Source: Aquatica leii (taxonomy: Eukaryota > Arthropoda > Insecta > Coleoptera > Lampyridae). Taken from it: DNA of 64,000 bases. Every line of letters begins with the position of its first letter. Position 1 is the first letter of the stretch. The position numbers and the translations under genes are program-made. This document shows, in pieces, positions 43,701 through 55,249 of this stretch. A model generated the notes under the pieces. That model was not told where the DNA came from. It did no database searches and was given only the letters and a program-made list of their open reading frames with translations. Location: NCBI GenBank assembly GCA_035610365.1, contig CM069436.1, positions 4,640,937 to 4,704,936 of the forward strand, read 5' to 3'.

Positions 43701-46059
43701 ATACATAAACCCGACTCCCATTTAAAAAAAATGGTAGAGGTATTCTGCAAAGGAGTGGATGCAAGGATTCTTTTTCATGTCCCCCTAAAAACTTCAATCG
43801 GGATTTTATAATAGAATTATCATTTCAAGGGTTATTTATGATGTTTTTTTAAACGGACAGTTTGGCGGTATGCAATTTATCAATTTTAATCGTCTATATG
43901 TAGGTTGGTACTTAGTTTTTTTGTTCTATTGCATTTGGCGAAGGTGTGTAAACCGGAATCTGGTATACATTCCATAGTTTAAATATCAAAAAAATTGCGT
44001 GTAAATATTGCAAATAGATTTTAAAAAAACGATGTTTATAGGCGGCAATTGATTGGTATCAACGCCAATTTTGCTTTATAACCGATGACTGTTTTAAGCA
44101 CAAACAATATTTTTAAGTTTTTTGTCCCACGAAACGACAAATAACAAGATTACTCAAAAAAATCGAATTAAGGAGTGTGAAATTCGGATAACGTTAAACT
44201 ACGCCTACGTTGTATTTAAGTACGTGCGAAAATAATTAAATGTATCAACCTTCGCGTTCTACTCGTGTAAATTAAATGCAAGTTAATAACAAAAATTTCA
44301 AATGCGTCGAAACGAATAAATTATTCAAAATAGTTCGAAATAGGAAGTAGAAAGGCGATAAAGAAAGAAAGAAACAGCAACAAAGAGCATTAAATTATTA
44401 TGGAAGCCATTTTATATCAACTACTTGTTTTTAGGCTAAATTATAATTCAATAAACCGGTTATTGCATTAGAAATGTGAAACGTAGTTTTGCTAACAAAG
44501 AGACTTTGATTTCGACTCGGCATACCTGCTGCTATTTGAAATAAGGTCGTTCTAACTCTAACCTTTATCCTTACAAATATGTAATTTTACCTTGAATATT
44601 ATAAAAAAAACGTAATTACGTAAACTTTGTAACGCAATTACGAAAGAAAATTTGATGCAGTTCGCGCTCGCTCGAATTTCGCGATAGTTAGAAATTCGAA
44701 ATGCGCGCGTTTTTAATTAAAAAAATGCGGCCCCACCCACTGGCCATTTCGATAGAAATTTCTTGCGCAGCATATTAATTTTGTCATTGAAGTTTAAATG
44801 TCGATAATTATTTAATACACTTGACAATCACCTGAATAAATCGAAACCAGTTTTTGATTTTGTTGCTTGCACAAATAATTGTTAGAAAAAACGTTTGTAT
44901 AAATAAATTACATAAATCTAACGCATAATTAAATAAATATAATTATAAAGTCCTTGGTTAATTTTAATAATATGGTTAATTATTTTTTTGCCGCTGCGAG
45001 GCAAAGTGCCAAACTAACCAATAAACATGGTAACGAATTATCAAAGTTGTCTTTAAAAAATGGTGGCCTTAATTTTATCGTTTGAAACGAAGATAAACAT
45101 AAAATTTCCGATGCAATTTATTTTGGTTAAAAAACAAATTTCGTAACTGTTACGTTCTCTATTCGCGATTGCGTCGTTTTTGTAAAAGTAAAATAATGGC
45201 TGGTTTCGACATGTTCGCGTACGTTTAGAGATCAGGAAGATGGCTCCTGCTCCTTAAATTGCCACGTGTGCTATAGCGTAATAACAATTTTTAACCTTGT
45301 TAATTTTTTAGCCAGCGTACATAATCGATTACCTTTTATATGCAAATGCGATTTGAACTATAACCTACATTTACTGAAAAAAAATAGTTTCCAATTATTT
45401 TAGCGTCATCGTATATTTTACGATTTGTATTATAATGCTTCTATATATAGAGTGTTGCGCCAAATTAACGCAATTCACTAATGGCAAAATCGGTATAAGC
45501 TCGTGATTTTAATTATTTCTTCGACATAACCTATACGTGATTATGCACGAAGAAATACTTGACGTGTAGTGAAAGTATGTTTTCAAAAATAGTTAACAAA
45601 AATTTTAGTTTAAAATGAAATTTGGTATTAAAAATTTTAAAAACATTTATAGGATTTTACAAAAATTTCAAACGCTTTGTAGGCAAGTTTTTTTTTATTA
45701 CATTTTTTGGCGCCCTATTCACACCTATAACCGCATTCCAATACTTCACCGAGAAGTAGTAAATCAAACGCAATAAAAATGCAATTACATCACTAACGAT
45801 ATAAAGATAAACGGTCCTACTGTTTAGCCATTCTAACCATAATTTTTGTCGCTGATTTGCAAGATATTTTACTGAAATTGATTTTTTTAATGAAAAAAAA
45901 ATTAATATTTTTTTAACTAATATTATATTAAAAGCCATTTTATTTAAATAAAACTTTTGCTAACTATAAACTACATTTCATAAACAAAAAAACTGGTCAC
46001 CACACGACTTTCCTATAAGGAATTTTTACATAATTTTTTTTTATTTTCAAAAAAGAAAA
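43701..46059. other. AT-rich non-coding stretch
   Basis: No gene or repeat recognised. A 93-codon minus frame at 45657-45938 is rich in Lys, Ile and Asn, without a hallmark of any family. 44655-44710 has a local CG-rich, self-complementary patch. Confidence 0.4.
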
Positions 46060-46480
46060 ACATCCAAATTAAAAGAATATAAAGCAAAATTGTTGTTTTT
46101 GACGTATCTTGCTTTCCTTTTAAGGTATGGAATTTTTTTCTAAAAAAAATCGTAGCAGGCAGGATTCGAACCTAGATTATATATGGAATTCACTTTAAAT
46201 TATAAATCAAATATCTGATAAACTAAAAATGTTAGAAATTTTTTTTATTTGAATAAAATTGTTAGGAAGAATTAACTCTATAAAACATTGTAAAAATAAT
46301 TTGAATAATTTACATACGTACAAAATTATATAAGAAAAACTGTTAAAAATGGCGGATACACCCACTTTTGTTTTTTTTATCACACTCATCTTTTGATAGA
46401 ACCGAGAGGATAAGAAAAGCGAGCTCTATACCAAATTTTACATTACTCGGACTTTTGGTTCGAGAGTTATCGTGGGTATA
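46060..46480 (-). repeat. Dispersed repeat, inverted copy of 50500-50985
   Basis: Shares GGTGTATCCGCCATTTTTAA, ATTTGATTTATAATTTAAAG, GCAAGATACGT and TCTCGAACCAAAAGTCC-like blocks with 50500-50985 in the opposite direction. It carries a GGTTCGAATCC sequence (minus, about 46151-46161) resembling a Pol III B box, which is CTTCGAATTC in the other copy. Class unknown; a SINE is possible. A CA/GT array abuts it at 46487. Confidence 0.75.
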
Positions 46481-46486
46481 TCGTTA

Positions 46487-46558
46487 CACACACACACACA
46501 GACACACACACAGGCACGCACGCACGCGTGTGTGCGTGTGCGTGTGTGTGTCTGTGTC
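46487..46558. repeat. (CA)n/(GT)n palindromic microsatellite
   Basis: Runs of ACACAC with CACGCACG in the left half and their complement GTGTGCGTG and GTGTGTGTC on the right, meeting at GCACGCGTGTG near 46525. The array is thus an imperfect inverted repeat of alternating purine-pyrimidine, able to form a hairpin or Z-DNA in principle. Confidence 0.9.
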
Positions 46559-46599
46559 AACCGGTTCCTGTAATCTGATGAAAATTATTCGTTCCAATA

Positions 46600-47170
46600 A
46601 TTTACCCAGCGTCGGAAGTAAGCTGATTGGACGGTAGTTTTGGTAGAAGTTTGAAGGCTTTGTTGGAAATGCCGTCGTTCCCTGGAGCTTTGCGTGATAT
46701 GATATTTTTAATTTCCGCTACGATTACTTTGGGAAGGGTGTGCCTGAAGGGTTCGTTTGGTTTGGTCGTTCGAATGCTTCTGGTTTCGCGGTGGATCGCG
46801 TTCGTGCAACGGAAGTCTTTGTTGTCTGGATGGTTTGCTCTTGGAATTCGAGCGTGTCGGCAAAACCTTCGGCTTTGTCTAGGTCAGTGTAGACTAGATC
46901 TCGGGGACCGTGACTGGCGAGCATAGGTGGCTTGTTCCCGTTTTTAAGGATGTTGGCCATTTGCCACACGCTGTGGTCTTGTGCATTTAGGGACTGACGT
47001 TTGTCGTTGAAGAAAAGATTTTGATGTTTCTCGTTTTGGATTCGGATGGAGGTTTGAGCTGCGGATGCGTTTCCATCTGCATGTTAGACGGTACTTTTCG
47101 GTGATCTGGTCGCGAATGTGGAGTGGCAGTTGAAGCGGATCTGAAGTTCTGTGAAATTGTCAACCGCAGC
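46600..47170 (-). pseudogene. Jockey-like LINE fragment (endonuclease-RT linker and RT start)
   Basis: Minus strand: SVWQMANILKNGNKPP, the linker ahead of the RT, then IKNIISRKAPGNDGISNKAF and KLLPKLPSNQLTS, the first RT block of Jockey-type elements. Upstream is a broken VPQIQAAVDNFTE-like region. The rest of the RT is absent, cut at the dispersed repeat/microsatellite. Confidence 0.75.
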
Positions 47171-47574
47171 TTGAATTTGAGGGACGTTTTCTATGACTGG
47201 AACGTTTGTGATAAGATTTTATAATATCGAAAGGTTTGTAAAACACGGTGCGTATTACCTCACTTATAGCTATCAGAATAAGTTCTTCGCCAATAGTGTA
47301 CGGCTTTCCAGAATTTGCAATCAGCAAAGAAATATTATAAGAAACACGCAGTTCATCGTCATCTGTTTTAGATGTTGTGTATTATTTTGTATTTTTTTAA
47401 AATTTTTTAAAAAACGTTAAATTTTTTTGTCAGTATGGATTTTTATTAAATGTTCCTGCTTAGAATGCTTCATTGAATCGTTTTATTACACAGAAGACAC
47501 ATAAGAAAAGCTCACTTATACTGTTATCTGAAAAAAGGGGGACAAAAAATATAGGAAAAGGAAAGGCTACATTA
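47171..47574. other. Short unassigned stretch
   Basis: AT-rich; an open plus frame at 47193-47420 has no recognised similarity. Confidence 0.4.
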
Positions 47575-50150
47575 AACCAATAGAGGGCGACTTAGTTGAA
47601 AAAGGATTACTCGTTGGTAGAACTTTAGTACGAGAGAAAAACACGATGCCAGTAAAGATCTTAAATGTCAACTCAGATCCAGTAACGTTGAAAAAGAAGA
47701 CTGTGGTAGGCCAATACACGCCAGTATGTGTAAATTCTAACGAAGATACCTCACCGAAGAAGTGCCCACAACATCTATTGGACATTCTTATCTCCAAATA
47801 CCAAAATCTTAGCCAAGACCAGCAGACTAAAGTTAAAGTGTTGATCTAACAGTATCAAGATGTGTTCGCCCTGGAGAGTGGTTCCAAAGGAAGAACCAAC
47901 GTGGTGAAACATAAAATTAATACCGGAGACGCTCCGCCGATACGACAACATCTACGCCGATTTCCTTTGGCAAAAAGAGAAGAAACCAACAAATAATTAT
48001 GGATATGGAAAAAGAAGGTGTGATTGAATCTTCAAATAACCCATGGGCGTCCCCAGTGGTACTTGTAAAGAAGAAAGATGGTTCAATGAGATTTTGTGTA
48101 GACTACAAACAGCTTAACGACGTGACCAAAAAGAACAATTACCCTTTACCGAGAATTACCGATACGTTAGACACCTTGTCAGGATCCCAGTGGTTTTTCA
48201 CGTTGGGTTTAAAGAGTGGTTACTGACAGGTACAATTGGAACCCAAGGATGGTAAAAAAACGGCTTTTACGATTGGAACTGGTTTGCGGCAGTTCATTGT
48301 GATGCCCGTTGGTCTGTGCAACGCTTCTGGGTTTGATGGAGACCATCTTGCGCGGATTGTCTTAGACGACGTGCTTGGTAGACGACGTGATTGTGGTTGG
48401 AAAGTCGTTTGAAGAACAGTTGAACAACTTGAAGAAGTGTTTCAACGACCACGTGGACCAAATCTAAAACTGAGCCCAAAGAAGTGCCACGTATTTAAGA
48501 AGGAAGTGCAATACGTTAGTCACGTCGTATCTTGAGATGGAGTAAAGGCTAATCCAGACAAAATCCGAGCAGTGCAAGCATGGCCAAGACCAATCGACAA
48601 ACATCAGGTCCGAAGTTTCCTTGGATTGTGCGCCTATTAGAGACGATTTGTACCCACATTTGTCAATATTGCTAAACTTATGACGTTATTGACCGAAGAA
48701 AGAGCAGAATTTAGATTGAATGAAGACTGCGAAAATGCTTTCCATCAACTAAAACAGGCCCTAGTCACTTCGCCAATTTTAACTTATCCTAGAGAAGAGG
48801 GAACATTTGTTTTGGATACCGACGCAAGCAACTTGGCCATAGGCGCGGTCCTTCCGCAGGTGCAAGATAGAGAAGAAAAAGTCATCGCGTCTTTTAGTAA
48901 AGTTTTGTTCAGACCAGAAAGGAATTAATGCGTGACTAGGCGGAAGCTGTTAGCAGTCATCAAGTCTATAGAACACTTTTACAAATATTTGTATGAACGA
49001 AAATTTGTACTGCAAACGTACCACGCCGCTTTAAAATTGCTATTGCAGTTCCGTAACACGGAAGGACAAGTAGCAAAATGGATCGAGAGATTGCAAGAGT
49101 ATGACTATGACACAGAATACCGTGCCGGAAGTAGTCATCGAAACGCTGATGATTTGTCTAGAAGACCATGTTCGGCGGACTGCAGCCATTGTTCGCGACT
49201 TGAAGAAAAAGTCAAATGTCTCCGGAGAACTGCTATGGTTGATGACGTGTGAGAAACTGAGCAGTTACGTCGCGAACAAGAAAACGATTCCGAAATAAGA
49301 CTACTCCTGACTTGGAAAGAAACCGGCCGACGTCCAATCTGGGAAGAAGTGAGTGCTTTGGGCAGAAATATAAAAGCGTACTGGCTGCAGTGGGACTCTT
49401 TAATAGTAGAAGATGGTCTTCTTAAACGATCCTTAGAGAGTGTCGAGGACGCGGAAAACAAACTAAAGTTGATAGTGCTAAGAGCCGGATGTCACAAGTG
49501 TTGAAGCATCAGGAGGACACTTTGGCATAAAGAAGACATTGGGGAAAGTTCGAGAAACATTCTACTGGGTGAACTGCAAAGAGGACGTCATGAAGTTGTG
49601 TCGTAAGTGCACGGTCTGAGCATCAGGAAATGGTCTAACAAAAAAGCGCAAAACGCCGATAAAACAGTACAACATAGGAAGCCTTATAAACAGAGTAGCA
49701 ATTGACATCACAGAGTCGTTCCCAGAATCTGATTTGAGAACAAATACATCCTTGTGTCGATGGATTATTTCACGAAATGGATGGAGGCTTGCAACATACC
49801 AAATCACGAAGCAATGAAAGTGTTTTTCTGTCAGTTTGGAATTACACTCCGACGCTAGCCGCAACTTTGAGTCTAGTCTGTTTCTAAAGGTTTGTCGACT
49901 GTTGGAATTTAAGAAAACTAGGACAACCCGTCTCCATCCCCAATCTGATGGCATGGTTGAGCGGATGAATCGAACAATAGAAAAATACTTAGCTAAAGTA
50001 GTGTCCGAACACCAAAGAGACTGGGATCAGTACTTGCACTTTTACCTAATGGCATACCAATCATCCGTTCCCGAATGCACAGACCAAACACCATCCTGTG
50101 TCATGCTCGGTCGCGAAATACGACTGCCATTCGACCTCCAATTTGGACGA
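47575..50150 (+). pseudogene. Ty3/Gypsy retrotransposon 3, PR-RT-RH-IN remnant without LTRs
   Basis: Plus strand. Protease tail (GLLVGRTLVREKNTMPVKIL), RT lead-in (CPQHLLDILISKYQNLSQDQ), RT core 47999-48226 (SMRFCVDYKQLNDVTKKNNY; TLGLKSGY where the catalytic Asp is Gly), VDDVIVVG near 48385 where YLDD is damaged by a small deletion, then FLGLCAY. RNase H at 48680-49160 (FVLDTDASNLAIGAVLPQ, YDTEYRAGSSHRNADDLSR). Integrase 49500-50150 (GGHFGIKKTLGKVRE, FYWVNCKEDVMK, ELHSDASRNFESS, HPQSDGMVERMNRT); the second Asp and the Glu are kept. Many stops and shifts. The integrase is cut after FDLQFGRR, where a dispersed repeat begins. Where comparable it is very close to Gypsy element 1. Confidence 0.88.
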
Positions 50151-50323
50151 AGATTGGAGGAGGAAGATGTGGACCCACCAAACCACCCGAACTTGCTTGG
50201 TACACATAGGATAGGTAAGAGAAAGAAAATGTTTCATTTGAAGAACAAGTCTGGTTAGACTCAGTTAGATGGGCTTTGAGTGCACGCGGTTCAGCGAGGC
50301 ACCTGCCTTTCGGCTTATCCTCA
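50150..50323 (+). repeat. Dispersed repeat copy (GTGGACCCACCAAACCAC family)
   Basis: GAAGATGTGGACCCACCAAA, CCCGAACTTGCTTGG, then GGCTTATCCTC recur in opposite orientation at 59456-59657 and in part at 60386-60445. Here it replaces the C-terminus of the Gypsy 3 integrase. Non-coding as far as I can see. Confidence 0.78.
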
Positions 50324-50499
50324 CTTCTACGGCATAAAATCAAATAGGTGGAAAAAGGACTTAGAAAAATTGAGCAGAAACTAAGAGAGAGATTAGTTAA
50401 GTAACTACGGTGAAAAAGAAACTAAAAGTGTTATTCAAAATAAAATACTGAAATAAATGACTCTAAAATAAAATACATGCTGTATGCGAGATGGGTTTG

Positions 50500-50985
50500 A
50501 TAAAGAATCCGGAAGTAGGTGTATCCGCCATTTTTAACAGTTTTTCTTCATTTTGTACGTATGTAACTTATTCGAATTATTTTTACAATTCTTCTTAATA
50601 ATTTATTCAAATAAAAATTTTTCTACTAGTAACAGTTTATTAGATATTTGATTTATAATTTAAAGTGAATTCGATATACAATCTAGCTTCGAATTCTGGC
50701 CAGGACGATTTTTTTGGAAAAAAATTCTATATCTTGAAGAAAAAGCAAGATACGTTAAAAATAGAATTTTTCTCTGTATTCTTTTGACTTGTTTATACAC
50801 GGAGTGCTGCATCTTCCATACATTATCTTTGGATGTACTCACGATTACTCTCAAACCAAAAGTCCTAGTAACTTGAAATTTGGTATGGAGCTGGCTTTTC
50901 ATATTCTTTCAGTTCTATCAAAAGATGGGTCTGATAAAGAAATTGGAAGTAGCTGTATCTGCCATTTTCAACTTTTATATTGTAT
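50500..50985 (+). repeat. Dispersed repeat, inverted partner of 46060-46480
   Basis: Contains the blocks listed for 46060-46480. The words GATGGGT-TGATAAAGAA and GTATC(C/T)GCCATTTT occur twice (about 50490-50545 and 50922-50970), so the copy begins and ends with the same motif. No coding content. Confidence 0.75.
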
Positions 50986-51349
50986 GTTACATTTGAGTCG
51001 GGTGGCATATTTCACGTGGGATCAAAATTTTTATTTCTTGGTCAATGATGCGCAGAGATAAATATTCGCGTGTTATGAAATCTTAAAAAAAAATTTCAAA
51101 CATTCATCATCTCTGCAAATAATCGTGGAAATGTGTCTCGGTCATAGTGATCGAGCTGGCGCTGTGTGACAGTTAGTAAATGTTCCACGCCAGCACAGTC
51201 AGCACTTTAGTCTATGTGCTGAAGCAGCTGATACAGCAGTGCACGTATTGGTATTATTTGTATATTCTGCGTACCAAATCTTATCATGAAAACAAAACTT
51301 ATATACATATGAAACGGTATTATTTCCACACGTATATCTTTTTTGAAAT
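50986..51349. other. Short stretch upstream of piggyBac remnant
   Basis: Possibly the 5' end of the piggyBac-like element; no TTAA-flanked end could be set. Confidence 0.3.
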
Positions 51350-52800
51350 AGGTGATGGCAATCAAGATAATGACTCATCGGAAATCAATGAGGAGTCAAT
51401 GACACATTTTAGTGTGAAATAAATGAAGCATCTTAACAGCTTGATACTGAAGAAGAAGGAAATAGAAACGTTGTATGATTCCGAAGAAGGCAGAACTCTA
51501 ATTGCGCCCAAAAATATTCATAGCCCTGAATGGAAAAACCTCAATGAAGAAAGACAGTTCTTATCCCATTCACGAAAGAATCAGGATTTAATAAGAATCT
51601 GTCCGAACTTCTAATTGGAGAAGAATTTACGAATTTTATTCTGCGCTGGTTGATGATAACATATTTGATTATAGTGTCGATTAAAGTAATCTCTAACCAT
51701 TGTGAATGAGAAGGACGTTACATCTCACTCAGGAGTACAAGGTTGGTTTCATACAGATATCTATGAAATCAAACGTTTTTTTGGGACTGATTAGATATAT
51801 GGATATATGTAGGTTATCTACCGAAACTAGCATTATTGCAGCAAGGAACCAAAATTTAAAAACGAATTTGTTTCTGCATCTATGTCCCGGAACACGTTCA
51901 AATCGCTTTTGATGATGGTTTACTTTGAACAATTCCCGGAATAACAAACTCTACAAAATCCAGAATTTGGTCGATAAGGAAGTCTATAATTTTCAGACGA
52001 TACTCAAGAACGACGACGAACCACTAATAACCATTCCTTAATTATGTCGTTATGCGCGAATATTTTAAACTTAAACGTCCTAAATATCGCATTAAAATAT
52101 TCAAACTGTGTTGTAATGAAGGCTATACCTATAACAAAGAAATTTACGGCGGTAAGAATCTTGACCAAAACCAAACGACTCCATCCAGACTAGTGATAAA
52201 ACTGTCTGAGCCATTGTTGAATCGCGGAAGAACCATAGTTACGAAAAGTTGGTACACTAGTCTATGAATAGCCAAACAATTGCTGAATAAAAAAACACAC
52301 TTAACTGGAACTTTGAAGAAGAACCGCATAGAAAATCCGGGCGAAGTTATCCAAAAAAACCTTAGGCTCGGCGAATGCTTTGTAAAAGCGAATAGTAAGG
52401 GTTTTTTACTAGAGAGATAATCGGTACGTCTTGATGTTTTCTACAAAGCACTTAGATGACATCTTACCAATCGGCAACTATTGAGTGGTATCGAAAATTG
52501 ACGTTTGGGGTCTTGTTAAATAGTGCTATGGTAAATACGTGTGCGTACAGACAATTTGGAATTTTGTAAATTCGTTGCTTATAGTTTGTGCAATGCGCGC
52601 TTTCCTGCAGAAGTAGTTCAAGAAGTCACGTCAAGCAAAAATCGTTGTTTACGTCATGAACTGTCTGAAAAATAAGTCCAAAAACGCAAACTATGTCGGA
52701 CGTATTGTTATACGTCGAAAACAAAGCGGGAAACTTAGGTTTGAATTTACTGTAAAGAATGTGATGGAGAGCCACGTTTCTGCATTGAACTGTTAAAAAC
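51350..52800 (+). pseudogene. piggyBac-like transposase remnant
   Basis: Plus strand, many stops. Order: acidic N-terminus (DGNQDNDSSEINEESM), a middle region with FTLNNSRNNKLYKIQNLVDK at about 51920-51980, then 52052-52267 with KYRIKIFKLCCNEGYTYNKE and IYGGK, and PLLNRGRTIVTKSWYTS where piggyBac has a conserved Asp-Asn-(F/Y)-Y-T-S; the Asp is Lys-Ser here. KQLLNKKTHLTGTLKKNR follows. A Cys-rich tail (C..TYCYTS, YCKECDG, FCIE) near 52690-52790 matches the C-terminal zinc-binding domain. Inactive. Confidence 0.82.
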
Positions 52801-53389
52801 ATCGCTACGGTACGGAGTGAATTTTTTTATTGGCAGTACTAGGTGTATTTGCTCCTATTGAAGAATTTACAAATTTGTTAAACATTTTACCTTCTAATTA
52901 GGTACATTTCTTTGTCGTTAAATTTGTACGCAAAAACCTGGCACTGCGCAGCGTTTCTTCCACGCCAGCTTGGTTACTCTGTATGTTCAAAACTATTAGA
53001 TGCTGAATTAGCGTGCAGGCTGCAAAAAACTGATTTGGACATATTGACCGAGCCGGCGTAGAAGTCAAAAAGTTTTCTGGGTTATGGCTTAGGAAAAAGC
53101 TATTTTGTTGGTCATATTGACCGAGACGGCAGTCAACGCATTAATATAATTCCACAAAAACTTTGATCGTCTGATCTAGCAGCTCCTTTCAAATGATTGT
53201 TTTTTTAATCTATTGATCGTTTTGTCTTAATCTTTAATACCTGTTCGAGCGTAGGATGGCGTAATTTGCTATTGTTTGCATTACGTCTATTGTCACACAT
53301 TTGTTTTATCAATTTTCTTGTGGGTCGCATTCATTCTTTTTGATTGGTTTCCCCGCTTTTATTATTCTTCTTCTTATTGTGTTGCGTTC
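52801..53389. other. Unassigned stretch
   Basis: A short direct repeat, CATATTGACCGAG, occurs at about 53039 and 53116. Nothing coding is recognised. Confidence 0.35.
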
Positions 53390-54200
53390 CATTCTTATTT
53401 TTTTTATATGTAGGGTTTTTACGGCTGTGTCTTTCTATTTTCAACCCTCCTTCTTCGACCCATCGGGTTTCATTCCGTAAGTCTGTTGATCCATCTATTC
53501 TTCGCTCTCTTAACGTGACCATACCATAGCAACCACATATCTTCAATATGTTGTAGTATATCTGTTTCTACCTTCAATCGTCGTCTAATTTCTTTATTTG
53601 TCATGCTATCCGTTCTGATTAGACCGCAGTATCTTCTCCAGTACACCATCTCTGTCGCCAACATTTTCTTTCTATTCTTCCTATTTATAATCCATACCTT
53701 TGCTGCATATGTCATAATACTTTGTACAATAGTTTATTTCATTCTTACTATATGTGCATATCAGTTTAGTTGCTTCTTTTTTATTATTTTTATTATAGGT
53801 TCCTGCTTAGTTATTTCTCTCATTACTTCATTTTTTATTCTTTTTCATTTTTTCCTGCCATTTATATGAATTGTTATATTTCCATAGCATTTATTTTGGT
53901 TTCATTTTTCTTTCTAATTGTCCTTTTGCATTGATGGTAATGTTATCATTTATCATATTATATCTCTCGTGATTTTCGTCTCTTCCCATGCTTGTTCTTC
54001 AAATATCCCAGAACTAGTCTTTTTAGTACAAGCTTGTCATTTTTATGTGCCTGTATTTTCTAATCCCACAGATTTTTTCTGCTACATTTTTCAGCGTTTT
54101 CTTAAAGTCTTTCAATCTTTCTTCTAACGTTAATGTTAGATTGCTATTTCTTTGAAATTTTTGTCCGTTTTTTTCTGATATTTTTCTTTACTCTCTACAC
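53390..54200 (-). pseudogene. RTE-like LINE remnant, linker and C-terminus
   Basis: Minus strand. ERLKDFKKTLKNVAEKICGI (near 54125-54065) resembles the endonuclease-RT linker of RTE-type elements. The RT core is absent. 53715-53470 reads MTYAAKVWIINRKNRKKMLA, MVYWRRYCGLIRTDSMTNKE and LLWYGHVKRAKNRWINRL, the thumb/C-terminal region that is very common in arthropod RTE copies. It then decays into a Lys-rich tail. Confidence 0.78.
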
Positions 54201-54313
54201 TTTTAATTTTGTATATTGCCAAAATATTATATATTCTTCTTGTATATTTTTCCTTTTTTTCTTATATTTGCATTTTCTTTGTTAAGTTCTGTGTATAAGC
54301 TATGTACTCCATT

Positions 54314-54409
54314 ATCCCAGGCAGCACATTTCGTTTTATTGACGTCAAAATTACGTACTAGACGCCATTAATTAATGTCGTTATACGATGTCAGTATGCT
54401 GCCTGGGAT
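54314..54409. mobile_element. 96-bp MITE with 13-bp terminal inverted repeats
   Basis: ATCCCAGGCAGCA (54314-54326) and TGCTGCCTGGGAT (54397-54409) are perfect inverted repeats enclosing 70 bp. Flanks are ATT and ACT, so a target duplication is not evident unless the terminal AT bases belong to it. CCC...GGG ends are seen in piggyBac-type elements, but no TTAA flank is present. Confidence 0.75.
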
Positions 54410-55249
54410 ACTTTTGACGTTGTGTTCTTTTGCCATAAATGTATATTTGTCATCTAAGGAATGATTCTACGTCGTATTTTCTATGAATAAGCGCTTTCTT
54501 CTGCAGAAATAGTTCATCTTTATTTCGTTTCTGTCTTGGATTTTTTTCCATACCCGCCCATGCAATTTATTCTTTTATTTTTTTTATTTCCGTCACTTTT
54601 CCGTCAATTTTTATCTTTTTAAACTTTCTTTTTAAGTAGTAAAAATTTCGATTTGTTTGATCCATCGCTAAAACATTTTTTTTAAAGACCCAGTTTGATA
54701 TGGAGTAGAAGTAGATAAATCTTATCTTTTACATACATGTTGAACGTTGTGCTGTCCGACAACAGGTAAATTTCCGGGTGGCCAATTTTTCACGCTGTAG
54801 TGATTCTTATCATTGCGATTCTTCAACAGACAAAGAAAGCACATGTGTTTTGTGTACCAGTCTGCATTTCCAGCAGAAGTGCTACAACCTTCAAATCACC
54901 GAAAATATGCTTCGAGTACCTAATGAGCATCAAGAGAGTATTCTATGTTTTGTAAGTTTCCTTCATTCTCACGGCATGAACAATAAGAATTGATAGTTTC
55001 TGGTAGCCATTGTATAGTGGTACAGCTTTAAGACTGCTTGAGTAACAACTTCTATATAAAATTTAACATGTTAGAGTGCAAGACCAGAGTAAGCAAGTCA
55101 AAAAAAATGTTCTTGAGGCACCATAAAAACACATAGTAAAATCAAGTTCTAGAGTCTAATGTCTAAAAAAGAATTTAAACTGAGTTAAGATTAGGTAAAG
55201 GTTAAATGTTAGCTGGATGATAATTCTCTTCTTCATTCCATATTTTCAG
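54410..55249. other. Unassigned stretch
   Basis: No recognised gene. A 71-codon plus frame at 54778-54993 contains several cysteines but matches nothing I know. Confidence 0.35.

Noticed and set aside
46140-46175. tRNA gene suggested by GGTTCGAATCC on the minus strand
   Set aside because: The T-stem is imperfect and no anticodon or acceptor half can be folded; it is at most a Pol III B-box-like motif in a dispersed repeat.
46368-46637. 89-codon ORF with Thr-His and Val-Cys repeats
   Set aside because: It translates the CA/GT microsatellite; no independent coding signal.
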